From the IMG/VR virus record IMGVR_UViG_3300025133_000103, positions 1 through 62,033 of that record: a DNA stretch of 62,033 nt, one strand, 5' to 3'. The position numbers and the translations under genes are program-made. The DNA comes from a virus. Numbering within the stretch: position 1 is the first letter of the stretch; the number at the start of each line of letters is the position of its first letter. The notes below the pieces were generated by a model. It did not search any database and was not told the DNA's origin. It saw nothing but the letters and a program-made list of their open reading frames with translations. Positions 7,735-16,198 of this stretch are shown piece by piece.

Positions 7735-9564
7735 ATGGCTATAACAGTAACTTCTAGTGGTGGTAATACTGTCACGGCTACTGTGAATGGTGGTACTTCT
7801 GTTACTTTGGGTTCTACAACGACGAACTCGGTATCTATAACAGAAGCGGCCTCTACCTCTCTAAGTGTCACCCAGGTAAACAAAGGTGAGACGGGAGCTA
7901 CAGGGGCTACTGGCGCTACTGGCGCTACTGGCCCAACTGGACCTACGGGGTCTACGGGGGCAAAAGGGGATACAGGAGCTACGGGGGCAGCAGGAGCTAC
8001 AGGAGCTACAGGAGCTACAGGGGCAGCAGGTGCTGACGGATCTGACGGGTCTGACGGGTCTGACGGAGTTACAACATTTCAGCTTGAAGACGATAGCGGA
8101 GACGAGGTAACCATATCGAACGGCAAGGAAGTTAAGTTTATTGGTGCTGGCGGGCTGGGTATTAACTGGACCGATACATCTCACGGTACGGACGGAGATC
8201 CTTACGACCTTACGTTTACCGTAGGTACACTTAACCAGGACACTACTGGTAGTGCCGCCACGTTGACTACGCCTCGTGCTATTAATGGGGTAAACTTTGA
8301 TGGGAGCGCGGGTATTACGGTTACAGCAGCGGGCTCTACCCTTTCAGATACTGTTACGGTTGCGAAGGGAGGAACAGGGGCCACTTCTCTTACTGACGGG
8401 TATGTACTTCTTGGAAGCGGTACAGGCGCTGTTACAGCCCTTGATGTAACGGCTAAAGGATCTATACTTGTTGGCGATGGGACTACAGACCCAGTTGCTT
8501 TAGCTGTTGGTGATGATGATCAGGTATTAACCGCAGACAGCAGTGAGGCTTCAGGGCTTAAATGGGCAGCCGCTAGCGGAGGAGGTTCGGGTGATATAAC
8601 ATCCGTTGTGGCTGGATCAGGCATGACTGGCGGAGCCACAAGCGGAGATGCTACATTGAATGTTATTGGCGGCGACGGTATAACGGCTAACGCTAATGAC
8701 GTAGCTATTACGGCCGCTCAGACGACAATCACCTCTGTACTAAATGCTAGTTTAGTTATTGGTAGAGACGCTGATAACGATATTGATTTTACTACTGACA
8801 ATAACATTAGGTTTAGAGCGGGAGGGGAAGATCAGCTTACTCTTGTGGACGGTGCTCTTACACCAACCACAAACGCTATTGTAGATTTAGGTACAGACGA
8901 TTTAGAGTTTAAAGATGGGTATTTCGATGGTACTCTAGAGGCTGACGCTATAACAATCGGTGGTACAGCTATCGCCTCTGTGTTAAGTCCTGTCGCTGGT
9001 CACGCAAGTATTGCTACAGTAGGAACTATTGGAACTGGAGTTTGGCAAGGTACGGCTGTAGCTAGCGCTTATCTAGATGCTGATACAGCTCATTTATCGG
9101 GTACTCAAACCTTCTCAGGCGCTAAAACCTTCTCAGAGCTAATAGCTCCAACGAAAGGACACTTATACGCTAAAGGAAGCGATACGCATTTTGAAGCTCA
9201 AGGAGATATTATAAAAATTGGAACAGGTAGCACAACGGCTGGGGAGCTTTGCTATCTTAAGGCAGACGGCACTTGGGCAGCTACAGATGCTGACGCAGTA
9301 GCCACTTCTGGAGGAGTGCTTTTAGCTATGGCTTTAGGTACCGACCCAGATGTCGATGGCATGTTGTTACGCGGTATGTTTACTTTAGACCATGACCCTG
9401 GAACTATAGCTGATGAGCTTTATATCTCTACTACAGCAGGGGATATTACAAGCACAGCCCCTTCCGCCACAGGAGATATAGTAAGAGTAGTTGGATACTG
9501 CTTAGACAGCAGCGACGGCCAAATTTGGTTCAACCCATCTAACGACTTTATCGTTCTTGCATAA
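7735..9564 (+). CDS. collagen-like fibre protein
   Basis: A 609-residue protein. Residues about 52-108 are uninterrupted Gly-X-Y triplets (GATGATGATG..., [20 protein letters not shown], ending in [10 protein letters not shown]), the signature of a triple-helical shaft. Later parts are beta-rich and Thr/Gly/Ala-rich with repeats of the form [14 protein letters not shown] and [15 protein letters not shown], typical of trimeric phage fibres. The C-terminal 100 residues look like a compact knob. It is likely a trimeric head or tail fibre that binds the host. The DNA of the shaft is itself a short-period repeat (7895-8065). Confidence 0.75.
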   Translation: MAITVTSSGGNTVTATVNGGTSVTLGSTTTNSVSITEAASTSLSVTQVNKGETGATGATGATGATGPTGPTGSTGAKGDTGATGAAGATGATGATGAAGADGSDGSDGSDGVTTFQLEDDSGDEVTISNGKEVKFIGAGGLGINWTDTSHGTDGDPYDLTFTVGTLNQDTTGSAATLTTPRAINGVNFDGSAGITVTAAGSTLSDTVTVAKGGTGATSLTDGYVLLGSGTGAVTALDVTAKGSILVGDGTTDPVALAVGDDDQVLTADSSEASGLKWAAASGGGSGDITSVVAGSGMTGGATSGDATLNVIGGDGITANANDVAITAAQTTITSVLNASLVIGRDADNDIDFTTDNNIRFRAGGEDQLTLVDGALTPTTNAIVDLGTDDLEFKDGYFDGTLEADAITIGGTAIASVLSPVAGHASIATVGTIGTGVWQGTAVASAYLDADTAHLSGTQTFSGAKTFSELIAPTKGHLYAKGSDTHFEAQGDIIKIGTGSTTAGELCYLKADGTWAATDADAVATSGGVLLAMALGTDPDVDGMLLRGMFTLDHDPGTIADELYISTTAGDITSTAPSATGDIVRVVGYCLDSSDGQIWFNPSNDFIVLA

Positions 9565-10931
9565 TGCCAGACATATCATCATATAACGGAATAGACGTGG
9601 GAAACATAGCATCAATAAACGGACAGGATATCGCTGCTGGAGGAGCATATAATCCTGTAGCCGACTCAGGGACATACACAGAAACGGTACCTACAACGGG
9701 ATTAATTCATTATGGTACCGCTAAGAACGCAGGTGAACCTTTATCTGGATTATATAGTTGGCATGCGGAGGTGGTTGTAAATTATTCTAGCGATAAAGAC
9801 GGGCAGTTCGCTATAGATCAAGTAAGCGCAAAAAACTGGAGCAAGCTAGATGCTAGTAAATACGTATTCGCGGGTATCGATACCGATGGGAAGCTGTGGA
9901 TGTACAGTTATAGCACAAACTATGTGCACCAATCATCGAGTGCCGCCACGTTAACGCAAGCAACTTCTGTCACAGGGGTTAGTGATGACACAGCGTGGAC
10001 GGATGTATCCTGTGGTAGTGACTTTATTTTAGCTATTAACGCGGGCAAGCTCTTTGTCGTTGGAGAGAACGGTGACGGTCAGCTAGGAACGGGGAATACC
10101 ACCGATGTAACAACGCTAACGCAGATAGGGAGCGATACCGATTGGTTTGCTGTTTCTGCGGGGGATAACCACAGCGCCGCTATTAAAGGCGCTTCGGGGG
10201 ATAGATCGCTGCTAACGACAGGAGAAAATAGGGACGGTAAGTGCGGTTCGGGGGATACGTCTGGCGACGATACCTCGTGGACAGAAAGGGTGGCGGCTGA
10301 CGCTGGTGAAGACTGGACTTTTGTTGAAGCGGGGTATAACCACACTATAGCTATTTTAGCGGGGAAGCTGTATGTAACGGGCGATGGCGGCGACGAGCGG
10401 TTTGGAAATAACTCAACCTCTGATGTAACTTCTTTTACTCAGTCAGGGAAGATAGATGGTAGCGGAACGTTTGGGACGAGCTGGGTGAGCGGGTCTTGCT
10501 CGGATGACAAAACTATGTTAATAAACACTAGCGGCGAGGTGTGGTTTGCGGGGGAGGCTACTTGGGGTACAGGGAGCGGCACAACTGTTGATGCTAAGTC
10601 TGGCTACCATGTAAAAACTAGCGGTACTGCGTCGGCGGGAACTCTCGGTTCTTTTGGAGGTAGCGATCAGTTTACTGCTATTAAATGCGCTAGGCATGCG
10701 ACTAGCCAATCAGATTATGTATGGGCCGCGATAAACAACAATAAGCTATACGTTTTTGGAGTCCAAAACTATGGAACCACCGTCAATACAGCGGCATCTT
10801 TTATTACAGGAAGCACCGATGTATACAATCGGCAGGGTATAGTACAAAACTCTGGACAGACATGTAATGCTATAGCCCCTTGGCTTGGCACTACAGCAAT
10901 ATCTGGCGTATATGCTGCTTTTAATTCATAA
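9564..10931 (+). CDS. RCC1-like beta-propeller protein, probable receptor-binding fibre subunit
   Basis: A 455-residue protein with several RCC1-type blades: GKLFVVGENGDGQLGTG, LLTTGENRDGKCGSG, GKLYVTGDGGDERFGNN and a later KLYVFGVQNYG. Each follows a DWFAVSAGDNHSAAI-like strand, matching the 'vsaG-H-al-dG-vy-wG-n-G-LG' repeat. The first 60 residues are different and may anchor it to the fibre. Its start codon overlaps the collagen-like gene stop (TAATG). RCC1 propellers are seen in some phage tail proteins; binding to a surface glycan or protein is inferred from position. Confidence 0.7.
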   Translation: MPDISSYNGIDVGNIASINGQDIAAGGAYNPVADSGTYTETVPTTGLIHYGTAKNAGEPLSGLYSWHAEVVVNYSSDKDGQFAIDQVSAKNWSKLDASKYVFAGIDTDGKLWMYSYSTNYVHQSSSAATLTQATSVTGVSDDTAWTDVSCGSDFILAINAGKLFVVGENGDGQLGTGNTTDVTTLTQIGSDTDWFAVSAGDNHSAAIKGASGDRSLLTTGENRDGKCGSGDTSGDDTSWTERVAADAGEDWTFVEAGYNHTIAILAGKLYVTGDGGDERFGNNSTSDVTSFTQSGKIDGSGTFGTSWVSGSCSDDKTMLINTSGEVWFAGEATWGTGSGTTVDAKSGYHVKTSGTASAGTLGSFGGSDQFTAIKCARHATSQSDYVWAAINNNKLYVFGVQNYGTTVNTAASFITGSTDVYNRQGIVQNSGQTCNAIAPWLGTTAISGVYAAFNS

Positions 10932-10935
10932 TACA

Positions 10936-11214
10936 ATGGCTTTATACACAGTAGAAATATCTTCTGAAGATGACCTGTCCACTCGGTGGACCGACGACAA
11001 CCTCCCTATAGCTTCTTTTAAGTTTAACGAAGACAAGCTAGAGGAGTGTCCTTTGCTAGGAAACGGCAAATACCAAGCTACGTACAACACAAGGGTGTAT
11101 GCCTCTGATACTACTATTAAGTACATCTTAAACGATGCTGACGAGATAGCGGCTAACGGGGGCGGAACAAAAACTATTGTCGTACCTGCGGGTGAGTACG
11201 GGATAAGACCATAA
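10936..11214 (+). CDS. hypothetical virion-associated protein
   Basis: Start set at MALYTVEISSEDDL (10936), just after the propeller gene stop. A farther ATG at 10885 would overlap that gene by 47 nt. The 92 residues are acidic and beta-rich, ending in KTIVVPAGEYGIRP. It closes the fibre gene group and is followed by a new promoter. Function unknown. Confidence 0.55.
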   Translation: MALYTVEISSEDDLSTRWTDDNLPIASFKFNEDKLEECPLLGNGKYQATYNTRVYASDTTIKYILNDADEIAANGGGTKTIVVPAGEYGIRP

Positions 11215-11225
11215 TTTGTTTTTAT

Positions 11226-11233
11226 TACCTTTG
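11226..11233 (+). promoter_or_regulatory. promoter -7 box TACCTTTG at the start of the envelope cassette
   Basis: TACCTTTGC lies four bases before the ATG of the T9SS-sorted protein. A transcript starting the usual 5-7 nt downstream would have essentially no leader. A promoter of its own in the middle of the late operon suggests the cassette can be expressed apart from the virion genes. Confidence 0.6.
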
Positions 11234-11237
11234 CAGT

Positions 11238-13265
11238 ATGGGAATAACAAAGTCATGCCTGCTGCTCCTTTTTTCTTTTATCCCATGTCTCGTTCTTGGA
11301 CAGAGCGGGTGGGTGAACGTCTCGGTGCAAACCGATCAGTACGCAGGCGAGACAAGCTGGAAGATTTTCTCTTCTATCAGCGGAGAAATTATAGAGACTT
11401 CAGACCCGTTTACTAGCAATTCTTTAACAGAGACTGTAGTCACCTTAAGTGTGGGCAGTTATCTTTTTGCTATGTACGACTCGTATGGGGATGGAATATG
11501 CTGCAATTTCGGGGAAGGGTGGTTTAGTCTAACCAATACGTGTGGGCTGGATGAATACGTAGGTGATTTCGATTCGCCCCTACTTACCATTCCCTTTGTA
11601 GTTGACCCGTGTGAGATACCTATATACGGGTGCATGGATGAATTGGCTTTGAATTACAACCCTTGGGCGATGTATCCCGATGTATGTGATACGCCGCCTG
11701 TCGCTTGCCCAGAGGGACAGACAAACATAATTGCCCTCCTTGCCGCTGATACGTACTTCGAGGAGATTAGTTGGGATATATCCGTATACGGGACAGAGGA
11801 GGTTTTAAATTGGGGTGGGAATTACACGGGGGCTCAGTATACTAATATGTCTAGCGTGTGCGCTACTGAAGGGGATAGCCTTGTAGCTACTATATATGAC
11901 ACTTACGGGGACGGTATGTGTGGCTCGTGTTGGGGAGGTGTTGACGGTTTTTTTGTTGTTTTGTCTTTATGCGATCACGGCTTTTTCTACGTTGGAGGGG
12001 AAACGCAGTACGATACGCTTTCCTCCCCCGCTTTTGTTGTCCCACACTGTGACCCACCTGTTTCTACTGGGTGTACTGACGAGGGTTATTTAGAGTATAA
12101 TTCTTTTGCTATTGAAGATGATGGTAGTTGCCTCACCCCTGTTGTTTTAGGCTGTACAGATACCGAGGCTTTTAACTACGACGAGAACTGCAACACGATG
12201 GCGCTGGAGGATTCTTGTGATTATACGCTAACCCTTATCGACGGGGGTTGGGATGGATGGTTTGGAAGCTGGTTAGGTGTGGCACAAGGGGATAGCTTGT
12301 ATGGTCCGTATGAGATGCAGCCTATTGATGGGAACCAAATAGACATACCTCTCCAACTGAATAGCAATGAAGAGGTAAGCGTGTACTTCTTTACTGGAGG
12401 TAACGCAGAGTCTACGGCTGGTCAGTGTGGGTTTTCTCTATCTGGACCTCAAGGAGTGCTTTTAGACGGGGGTACAAACCCTTGGACAGATGCTTTGTTG
12501 AAGTTTCCTTATAGGTATGTGGCTACACCTACTTGCGATAACTTCTGTGAGCCGTACGTTTATGGGTGTATGGATACTGACGCACAGAACTATGATCCTG
12601 CCGTAAACTCAGAAGACGGAAGCTGTTATTATAATGCAGGGTGCATGCAGGCGGGGTATTTAGAGTACTACGAGCAGGGCTATGTCGCTGATTTTGATGA
12701 CGGTAGCTGCGAGACGGTGGCTATGTTCGGCTGTACGGACCCCGATGCTCTTAACTACGACGCTGAAGCCAATGTAGATATTGACTCTTGCATCGAGGTG
12801 CTAGTAGGGTGCGTTGACGTTAACGCTTTTAACTATGACGAGGAGGCCAACACGGCGGACAACAGCCTATGCCTATATGACGCGGGGTGCGTAGGCGAGC
12901 CTGGAGACCCTTACTGGGCTAATGATGTCTGTTACTCGTGGGTTATCGAGGTGGACCCTAACTGCTGCGGATCCGAATGGGACGATATTTGCGGCGAGAT
13001 ATACAGCTACTGCCAAGAAGGCATGCCCGCTGACATCCCTTATTACATGGGTAGGGTACAGATCTACCCCAACCCCGTAGAAAACACATTAACCATAAGA
13101 TGTCCGTATAAGGTCATTACAGCCGTATACAACAACTTTGGTCAACGAGTAGTGTCTAGTACCACAGAAAAGGTTTTAGACCTCTCAGGGCTCTCTAAAG
13201 GGCTCTATCAAGTTATCGTTGAGTACAACGGTATATCTATTAACAAAAAAATTATGAAATTATGA
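11238..13265 (+). CDS. secreted, T9SS-sorted cysteine-rich surface protein
   Basis: A 675-residue protein with three clear parts. Residues 1-22 (MGITKSCLLLLFSFIPCLVLGQ) are a Sec signal peptide. The middle has 'YGDGxC' glycine/cysteine blocks (YDSYGDGICCNFGEG, YDTYGDGMCGSCWGG) and at least five copies of a Cys repeat of the form GC-x-D-x-x-A-x-NYD-x-x-A-x-x-D-x-x-SC (e.g. GCTDPDALNYDAEANVD), known from surface proteins of marine Bacteroidota. The last 70 residues (QIYPNPVENTLTI; VYNNFGQRV; LDLSGLSKGLYQVIVE; KKIMKL) match the T9SS type A sorting domain. The protein should therefore be exported and attached to the host surface, which is very unusual for a phage. It heads the envelope cassette. 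Confidence 0.85.
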   Translation: MGITKSCLLLLFSFIPCLVLGQSGWVNVSVQTDQYAGETSWKIFSSISGEIIETSDPFTSNSLTETVVTLSVGSYLFAMYDSYGDGICCNFGEGWFSLTNTCGLDEYVGDFDSPLLTIPFVVDPCEIPIYGCMDELALNYNPWAMYPDVCDTPPVACPEGQTNIIALLAADTYFEEISWDISVYGTEEVLNWGGNYTGAQYTNMSSVCATEGDSLVATIYDTYGDGMCGSCWGGVDGFFVVLSLCDHGFFYVGGETQYDTLSSPAFVVPHCDPPVSTGCTDEGYLEYNSFAIEDDGSCLTPVVLGCTDTEAFNYDENCNTMALEDSCDYTLTLIDGGWDGWFGSWLGVAQGDSLYGPYEMQPIDGNQIDIPLQLNSNEEVSVYFFTGGNAESTAGQCGFSLSGPQGVLLDGGTNPWTDALLKFPYRYVATPTCDNFCEPYVYGCMDTDAQNYDPAVNSEDGSCYYNAGCMQAGYLEYYEQGYVADFDDGSCETVAMFGCTDPDALNYDAEANVDIDSCIEVLVGCVDVNAFNYDEEANTADNSLCLYDAGCVGEPGDPYWANDVCYSWVIEVDPNCCGSEWDDICGEIYSYCQEGMPADIPYYMGRVQIYPNPVENTLTIRCPYKVITAVYNNFGQRVVSSTTEKVLDLSGLSKGLYQVIVEYNGISINKKIMKL

Positions 13266-13432
13266 ATTGGATTAACAGCTGGGGAAAAGGAAACAAGAAG
13301 GCAAAATATGAAGTGTCTCTTAGGTTGGGTCGGTTAACCGTCCTCGAACTTCGTCTATGCCTTTTTTGTTCTAAAGACGAGAAGTGCAAGAGAGTTAGAT
13401 TTATGATCCTCAATTTCGGGTTCGAGGTATGA
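13262..13432 (+). CDS. hypothetical small basic protein (56 aa)
   Basis: Start ATG overlaps the stop of the T9SS-sorted protein gene (ATGA), and its own stop overlaps the start of the next gene (ATGA), so it is an integral, translationally coupled member of the cassette. It is basic (MNWINSWGKGNKKAKYEV) with a CLFCSKDEKC cysteine cluster. No signal peptide is seen, so it probably stays in the cytoplasm. No family recognised. Confidence 0.6.
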   Translation: MNWINSWGKGNKKAKYEVSLRLGRLTVLELRLCLFCSKDEKCKRVRFMILNFGFEV

Positions 13433-14469
13433 GGGTTGCGTTAGCCATTTTATTCTCTTTTCTTTGCTTGAGCTCTAACGCTCAGCTACTGAAGAAGACG
13501 CTTAAGTTCGCTACTTTTTACAGCTCTTTAGGGGGCAGTAACTCTGTGGCTGATGAGAGCGCGTTCTCTGTTTATACAGGACAACTTCAGTCTGACATCG
13601 TGTCAACACCAATGGACTTTTCTTTTACCGCTGGTGTACGCAAGATTGCTCGGTTTGGATATGAGAACAGGGCTAACGTATTTTATAGCGGCGAAGAGAA
13701 AACATATAGCGATGCCGCTACAGTAGGTAAAGTGAAGGGGTTTGAGTTCCTGTTCGAAGGGGCGTATATGCGTCAAAGAGGGCAGGAGTTTTTAAATCAG
13801 AACCACTTTTTAAGGTATGTAGGTAAGAACTTTATAGCCAAGGTGGAGTACCTGCAAGACGGGTTCGCTGACGTAGAGTACTTCGAAGCCTCTCAAAGGG
13901 CTCGTATAAACTTAGGTAAGAAGTTTTCTTTTAATGTCGGGACGGTTCAGCGGGCCTCTATGCCCTATGGGTATGATCCGCTATCTGACTGGTTGTTAGC
14001 TAATAACAACATTCACTATACTTATCTGGCTCTTCAAGAGGGGTACAATGTGGACTTTGAAACCAACGAGTTTTTATCCCCTGAAGGGGAGGTTGTTGCT
14101 AACAGCGTAGAGGTATGGGAGGAGGTGGTTATCCCGCAGGTCTTAGGTGATTACGTAGACAGGAAGATCAGTGAGCTCCCTCAGAAGATAGAATACTCTG
14201 TGGTTGCTGGGTTTGATTTTTATCACTACGAAAAAACCTTTTGGCTTCACAGTTGGGGGAACGTAATGCCCTATCATTTAAACCTAGAGGATGAGTTCTC
14301 CTATCACAACTTCAATAACGGAGAGCAATGGATGGACTACTCAGGAGGGCTTATCTTTGGGGTTAAAGTAAACAAAAGTTTAGGGTTATTCCTGGAAGGA
14401 AAATACAATAAGTATTGGAACAGGACATGGCATGACTTTTCACTTGGTATAAATTACGTAATTATCTAA
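13429..14469 (+). CDS. exported outer-membrane beta-barrel-like protein
   Basis: A 346-residue protein with a signal peptide (MRVALAILFSFLCLSSNAQ) typical of Bacteroidota. The mature part alternates hydrophobic and polar residues with many aromatics (FEFLFEGAYMRQ, NFIAKVEYLQDGF, KFSFNVGTVQ, YSVVAGFDFYHYEKTF, SLGLFLEGKYNKYW) and ends in a strand, FSLGINYVII, as in outer-membrane barrels, although the last residue is Ile rather than Phe. It is coupled to the preceding gene by ATGA. It may alter the host surface, for example receptor masking or transport. Phage porin-like genes are known elsewhere (lambda lom, porin genes of lambdoid phages). Confidence 0.65.
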   Translation: MRVALAILFSFLCLSSNAQLLKKTLKFATFYSSLGGSNSVADESAFSVYTGQLQSDIVSTPMDFSFTAGVRKIARFGYENRANVFYSGEEKTYSDAATVGKVKGFEFLFEGAYMRQRGQEFLNQNHFLRYVGKNFIAKVEYLQDGFADVEYFEASQRARINLGKKFSFNVGTVQRASMPYGYDPLSDWLLANNNIHYTYLALQEGYNVDFETNEFLSPEGEVVANSVEVWEEVVIPQVLGDYVDRKISELPQKIEYSVVAGFDFYHYEKTFWLHSWGNVMPYHLNLEDEFSYHNFNNGEQWMDYSGGLIFGVKVNKSLGLFLEGKYNKYWNRTWHDFSLGINYVII

Positions 14470-14470
14470 T

Positions 14471-14755
14471 ATGGGCAAGGAGTTGAATGAAAACTTAGGT
14501 TTTAATGTAAGCATTAAGACTTTAGCGGGGATAGGGGCGGCTATGGCTACTATTATTAGTATGTGGTTTGTCCTTCAGGCTGATATAGCGGAAGCAAAGG
14601 CTCTCCCTATCGCACCAGACCCAGAGATAACGAGGATGGAGTTCGACATGAAAGATCAGCTTATCAGACAAACGATTATGTCTACACAAGAAGATGTCTC
14701 TGAAATAAAAGACGACATGAAAAGAATTGAAGATAAGATCGATAAATTAAATTAA
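14471..14755 (+). CDS. one-helix membrane protein with coiled-coil tail
   Basis: 94 residues. A hydrophobic segment about residues 17-36 (TLAGIGAAMATIISMWFVLQ) is followed by a Pro-containing hinge and a charged coiled coil (MKDQLIRQTIMSTQEDVSEIKDDMKRIEDKIDKL). This layout is like small phage membrane proteins of the holin-accessory or XhlA type, but a three-helix holin is encoded at 44.6 kb, so here it may instead anchor a partner of the envelope cassette. Confidence 0.6.
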   Translation: MGKELNENLGFNVSIKTLAGIGAAMATIISMWFVLQADIAEAKALPIAPDPEITRMEFDMKDQLIRQTIMSTQEDVSEIKDDMKRIEDKIDKLN

Positions 14756-14762
14756 CCCTGCC

Positions 14763-15122
14763 ATGAAAACCCTCATTACCCTCTGTCTTTTTGCTCTATA
14801 CTCTACTGTTGTTTTTGTTTCTTTCGAGAACAAGGATGTTTGCTCAAGCGATATATGTGTAATAGAGTTCAATGCAGCCTTTAACGCTCAGAACAGCGTG
14901 GACTGGATAGACACGTTAAGCGACTGTGAGGTTTCTAGGATTGACATCATGGTGAGGCCAGATATGCAGAAAGAGCACAAGATTGTTGTGGTCCCTACTA
15001 TCGTGGTTTTTAACGACGGGGAGGAAGAAGAGAGGTTCCAGGCGAATATCATGATGGCTATAGAAGCAACGCAAAGCGATGTTCAGGACGTTGTAGATGA
15101 AATACTAATGAGCTCTTTCTGA
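14763..15122 (+). CDS. exported thioredoxin-fold protein lacking CxxC
   Basis: 119 residues. The hydrophobic N-terminus (MKTLITLCLFALYSTVVFVSF) can act as signal or anchor. CVIEFNAAFNAQNSVDWI aligns with the strand and start of helix 1 of thioredoxin, and VVVPTIVVFNDGEEEERF aligns with the cis-Pro strand (VxxxPTxxxFxxGxxxxRF). The catalytic CxxC that should follow EFNAAF is absent; cysteines lie just before the strand (DVCSSDIC) instead. A redox role is thus doubtful and a binding or chaperone-like role is possible. It is the fifth gene of the cassette. Confidence 0.6.
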   Translation: MKTLITLCLFALYSTVVFVSFENKDVCSSDICVIEFNAAFNAQNSVDWIDTLSDCEVSRIDIMVRPDMQKEHKIVVVPTIVVFNDGEEEERFQANIMMAIEATQSDVQDVVDEILMSSF

Positions 15123-15322
15123 TGAACGCAGTAAAGAAAAATAAAGGGGGTAAGCTGAATATAAGCCAAGCGACAAAAGCTGTCGCTGCTCCTGATGGGT
15201 TTCATTGGATGACGGATCGGGGTAGATACTTCCTTATGAAAGGGGAGTACGCACCTCACGCTGGGGCTATAGAAGAGGCTAAATTTAAGCTTGTCAGCCA
15301 CAAAAAACCCACCAAGAAATAA
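15122..15322 (+). CDS. small basic hypothetical protein
   Basis: 66 residues, Lys-rich ends (MNAVKKNKGGKLNI and SHKKPTKK) around a core PDGFHWMTDRGRYFLMKGEY that looks like a compact beta domain. It overlaps the preceding stop (TGATG). It closes the cassette before the promoter at 15327. Function unknown. Confidence 0.55.
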   Translation: MNAVKKNKGGKLNISQATKAVAAPDGFHWMTDRGRYFLMKGEYAPHAGAIEEAKFKLVSHKKPTKK

Positions 15323-15326
15323 TTAC

Positions 15327-15334
15327 TATATTTG
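15327..15334 (+). promoter_or_regulatory. promoter -7 box TATATTTG
   Basis: TATATTTGC 19 nt before the ATG at 15354, heading the tandem family of small beta-rich proteins. It matches the other rightward promoters in the window. Confidence 0.65.
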
Positions 15335-15353
15335 CAGAAGATAACAGGCAATA

Positions 15354-15767
15354 ATGGCAACTACAACAGCAACTATAACACTTAACAGCCCTGACATTAC
15401 AGGGGACCCTCTGAACCTTACCAAAACTGCTACTTTGACAAAGGCGGCAAGCGAGACTGGTCTGGATCAGTTTACAGGGGTTACGACTGTAGTGTATGCT
15501 GCCGCTCAAACAGCAACCAATATTGTCCCTAACGGAACCTATGTAGATACCACAACTTCTCATAAGGTTTATATTAAAAACTCTTCGACTGGAACAAGCG
15601 ACTTTGTTACCGTTGAGCTTGGAGGGAGTAACGTGCTTATGGGTAGGCTTTACCCTGGGGACTGGTGCTTCTTCCCTTATGACGGAACTCTAGACGTAGA
15701 CATAGACACTAGCGCTGTTGGAATGAAAGTAGAGTACGCCGTTTTCTCTCAATCTGTAGCATCGTAA
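15354..15767 (+). CDS. tandem-family protein 1, probable virion surface/decoration protein
   Basis: A 137-residue, Thr-rich beta protein. The opening MATTTATITLNSPDITGDPL is nearly repeated in the next three genes. A conserved end HKVYIKNSSTGTSDFVTVEL, then GRLYPGDWCFFPYDG and VEYAVFSQS, recurs in gene 2. Such 'apply a vector to each particle' small proteins encoded before the scaffold and capsid genes are often decoration or fibre-base proteins. No charge-rich or catalytic motif is present. Confidence 0.6.
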   Translation: MATTTATITLNSPDITGDPLNLTKTATLTKAASETGLDQFTGVTTVVYAAAQTATNIVPNGTYVDTTTSHKVYIKNSSTGTSDFVTVELGGSNVLMGRLYPGDWCFFPYDGTLDVDIDTSAVGMKVEYAVFSQSVAS

Positions 15768-15778
15768 TTTTATAGAAC

Positions 15779-16189
15779 ATGGCAACGACAACAGCAACAC
15801 TCACTCTTAATAGCGGGGACATCACAGGTCATCCTTTTAGCATGACCCAAACGGCCACCTTAACAAAGGCTGGGGCATCTACTGGCTTGGATGAGTTTAC
15901 AGGGATCACCAGTAGGACGTATGCTGCTGCACAAACCGATACGGTTGTTGTAGCGGATTCTATCTATGCTGATACTACGGTAGCCCATAAGGTTTACATT
16001 AGAAACACAAGCTCTGGAACAAGCGACTACATCCTTGTTGAGCTTGAGGGTAATGTAATTATAGGAAGGCTTTACCCTGGGGATTGGATGTTTATTCCGT
16101 ATGGAGGAACTCTTGATGTTCAGGTGACTACCATTGCTACTGGCGTTACTATCGAGTATGGTGTTTTCTCTCAATCAGCAGCCTCCTAA
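15779..16189 (+). CDS. tandem-family protein 2, paralogue of the preceding gene
   Basis: 136 residues, the closest paralogue of protein 1: MATTTATLTLNSGDITGHPF, LTKAGASTGLDEFTGITS, HKVYIRNTSSGTSDYILVEL, GRLYPGDWMFIPYGG and YGVFSQSAAS line up without gaps over most of the length. It was evidently produced by tandem duplication and has diverged since. Different copies may allow mixed surface arrays on the virion. Confidence 0.6.
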   Translation: MATTTATLTLNSGDITGHPFSMTQTATLTKAGASTGLDEFTGITSRTYAAAQTDTVVVADSIYADTTVAHKVYIRNTSSGTSDYILVELEGNVIIGRLYPGDWMFIPYGGTLDVQVTTIATGVTIEYGVFSQSAAS

Positions 16190-16198
16190 TAGCCTCTT

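Noticed and set aside
7895-8065. A CRISPR-like or regulatory repeat array
   Set aside because: The short-period DNA repeat is explained by the Gly-X-Y codons of the collagen-like shaft. No spacer-repeat pattern occurs.
7735-10931. A diversity-generating retroelement acting on the fibre genes
   Set aside because: No reverse transcriptase, template repeat or accessory gene was found in the window.
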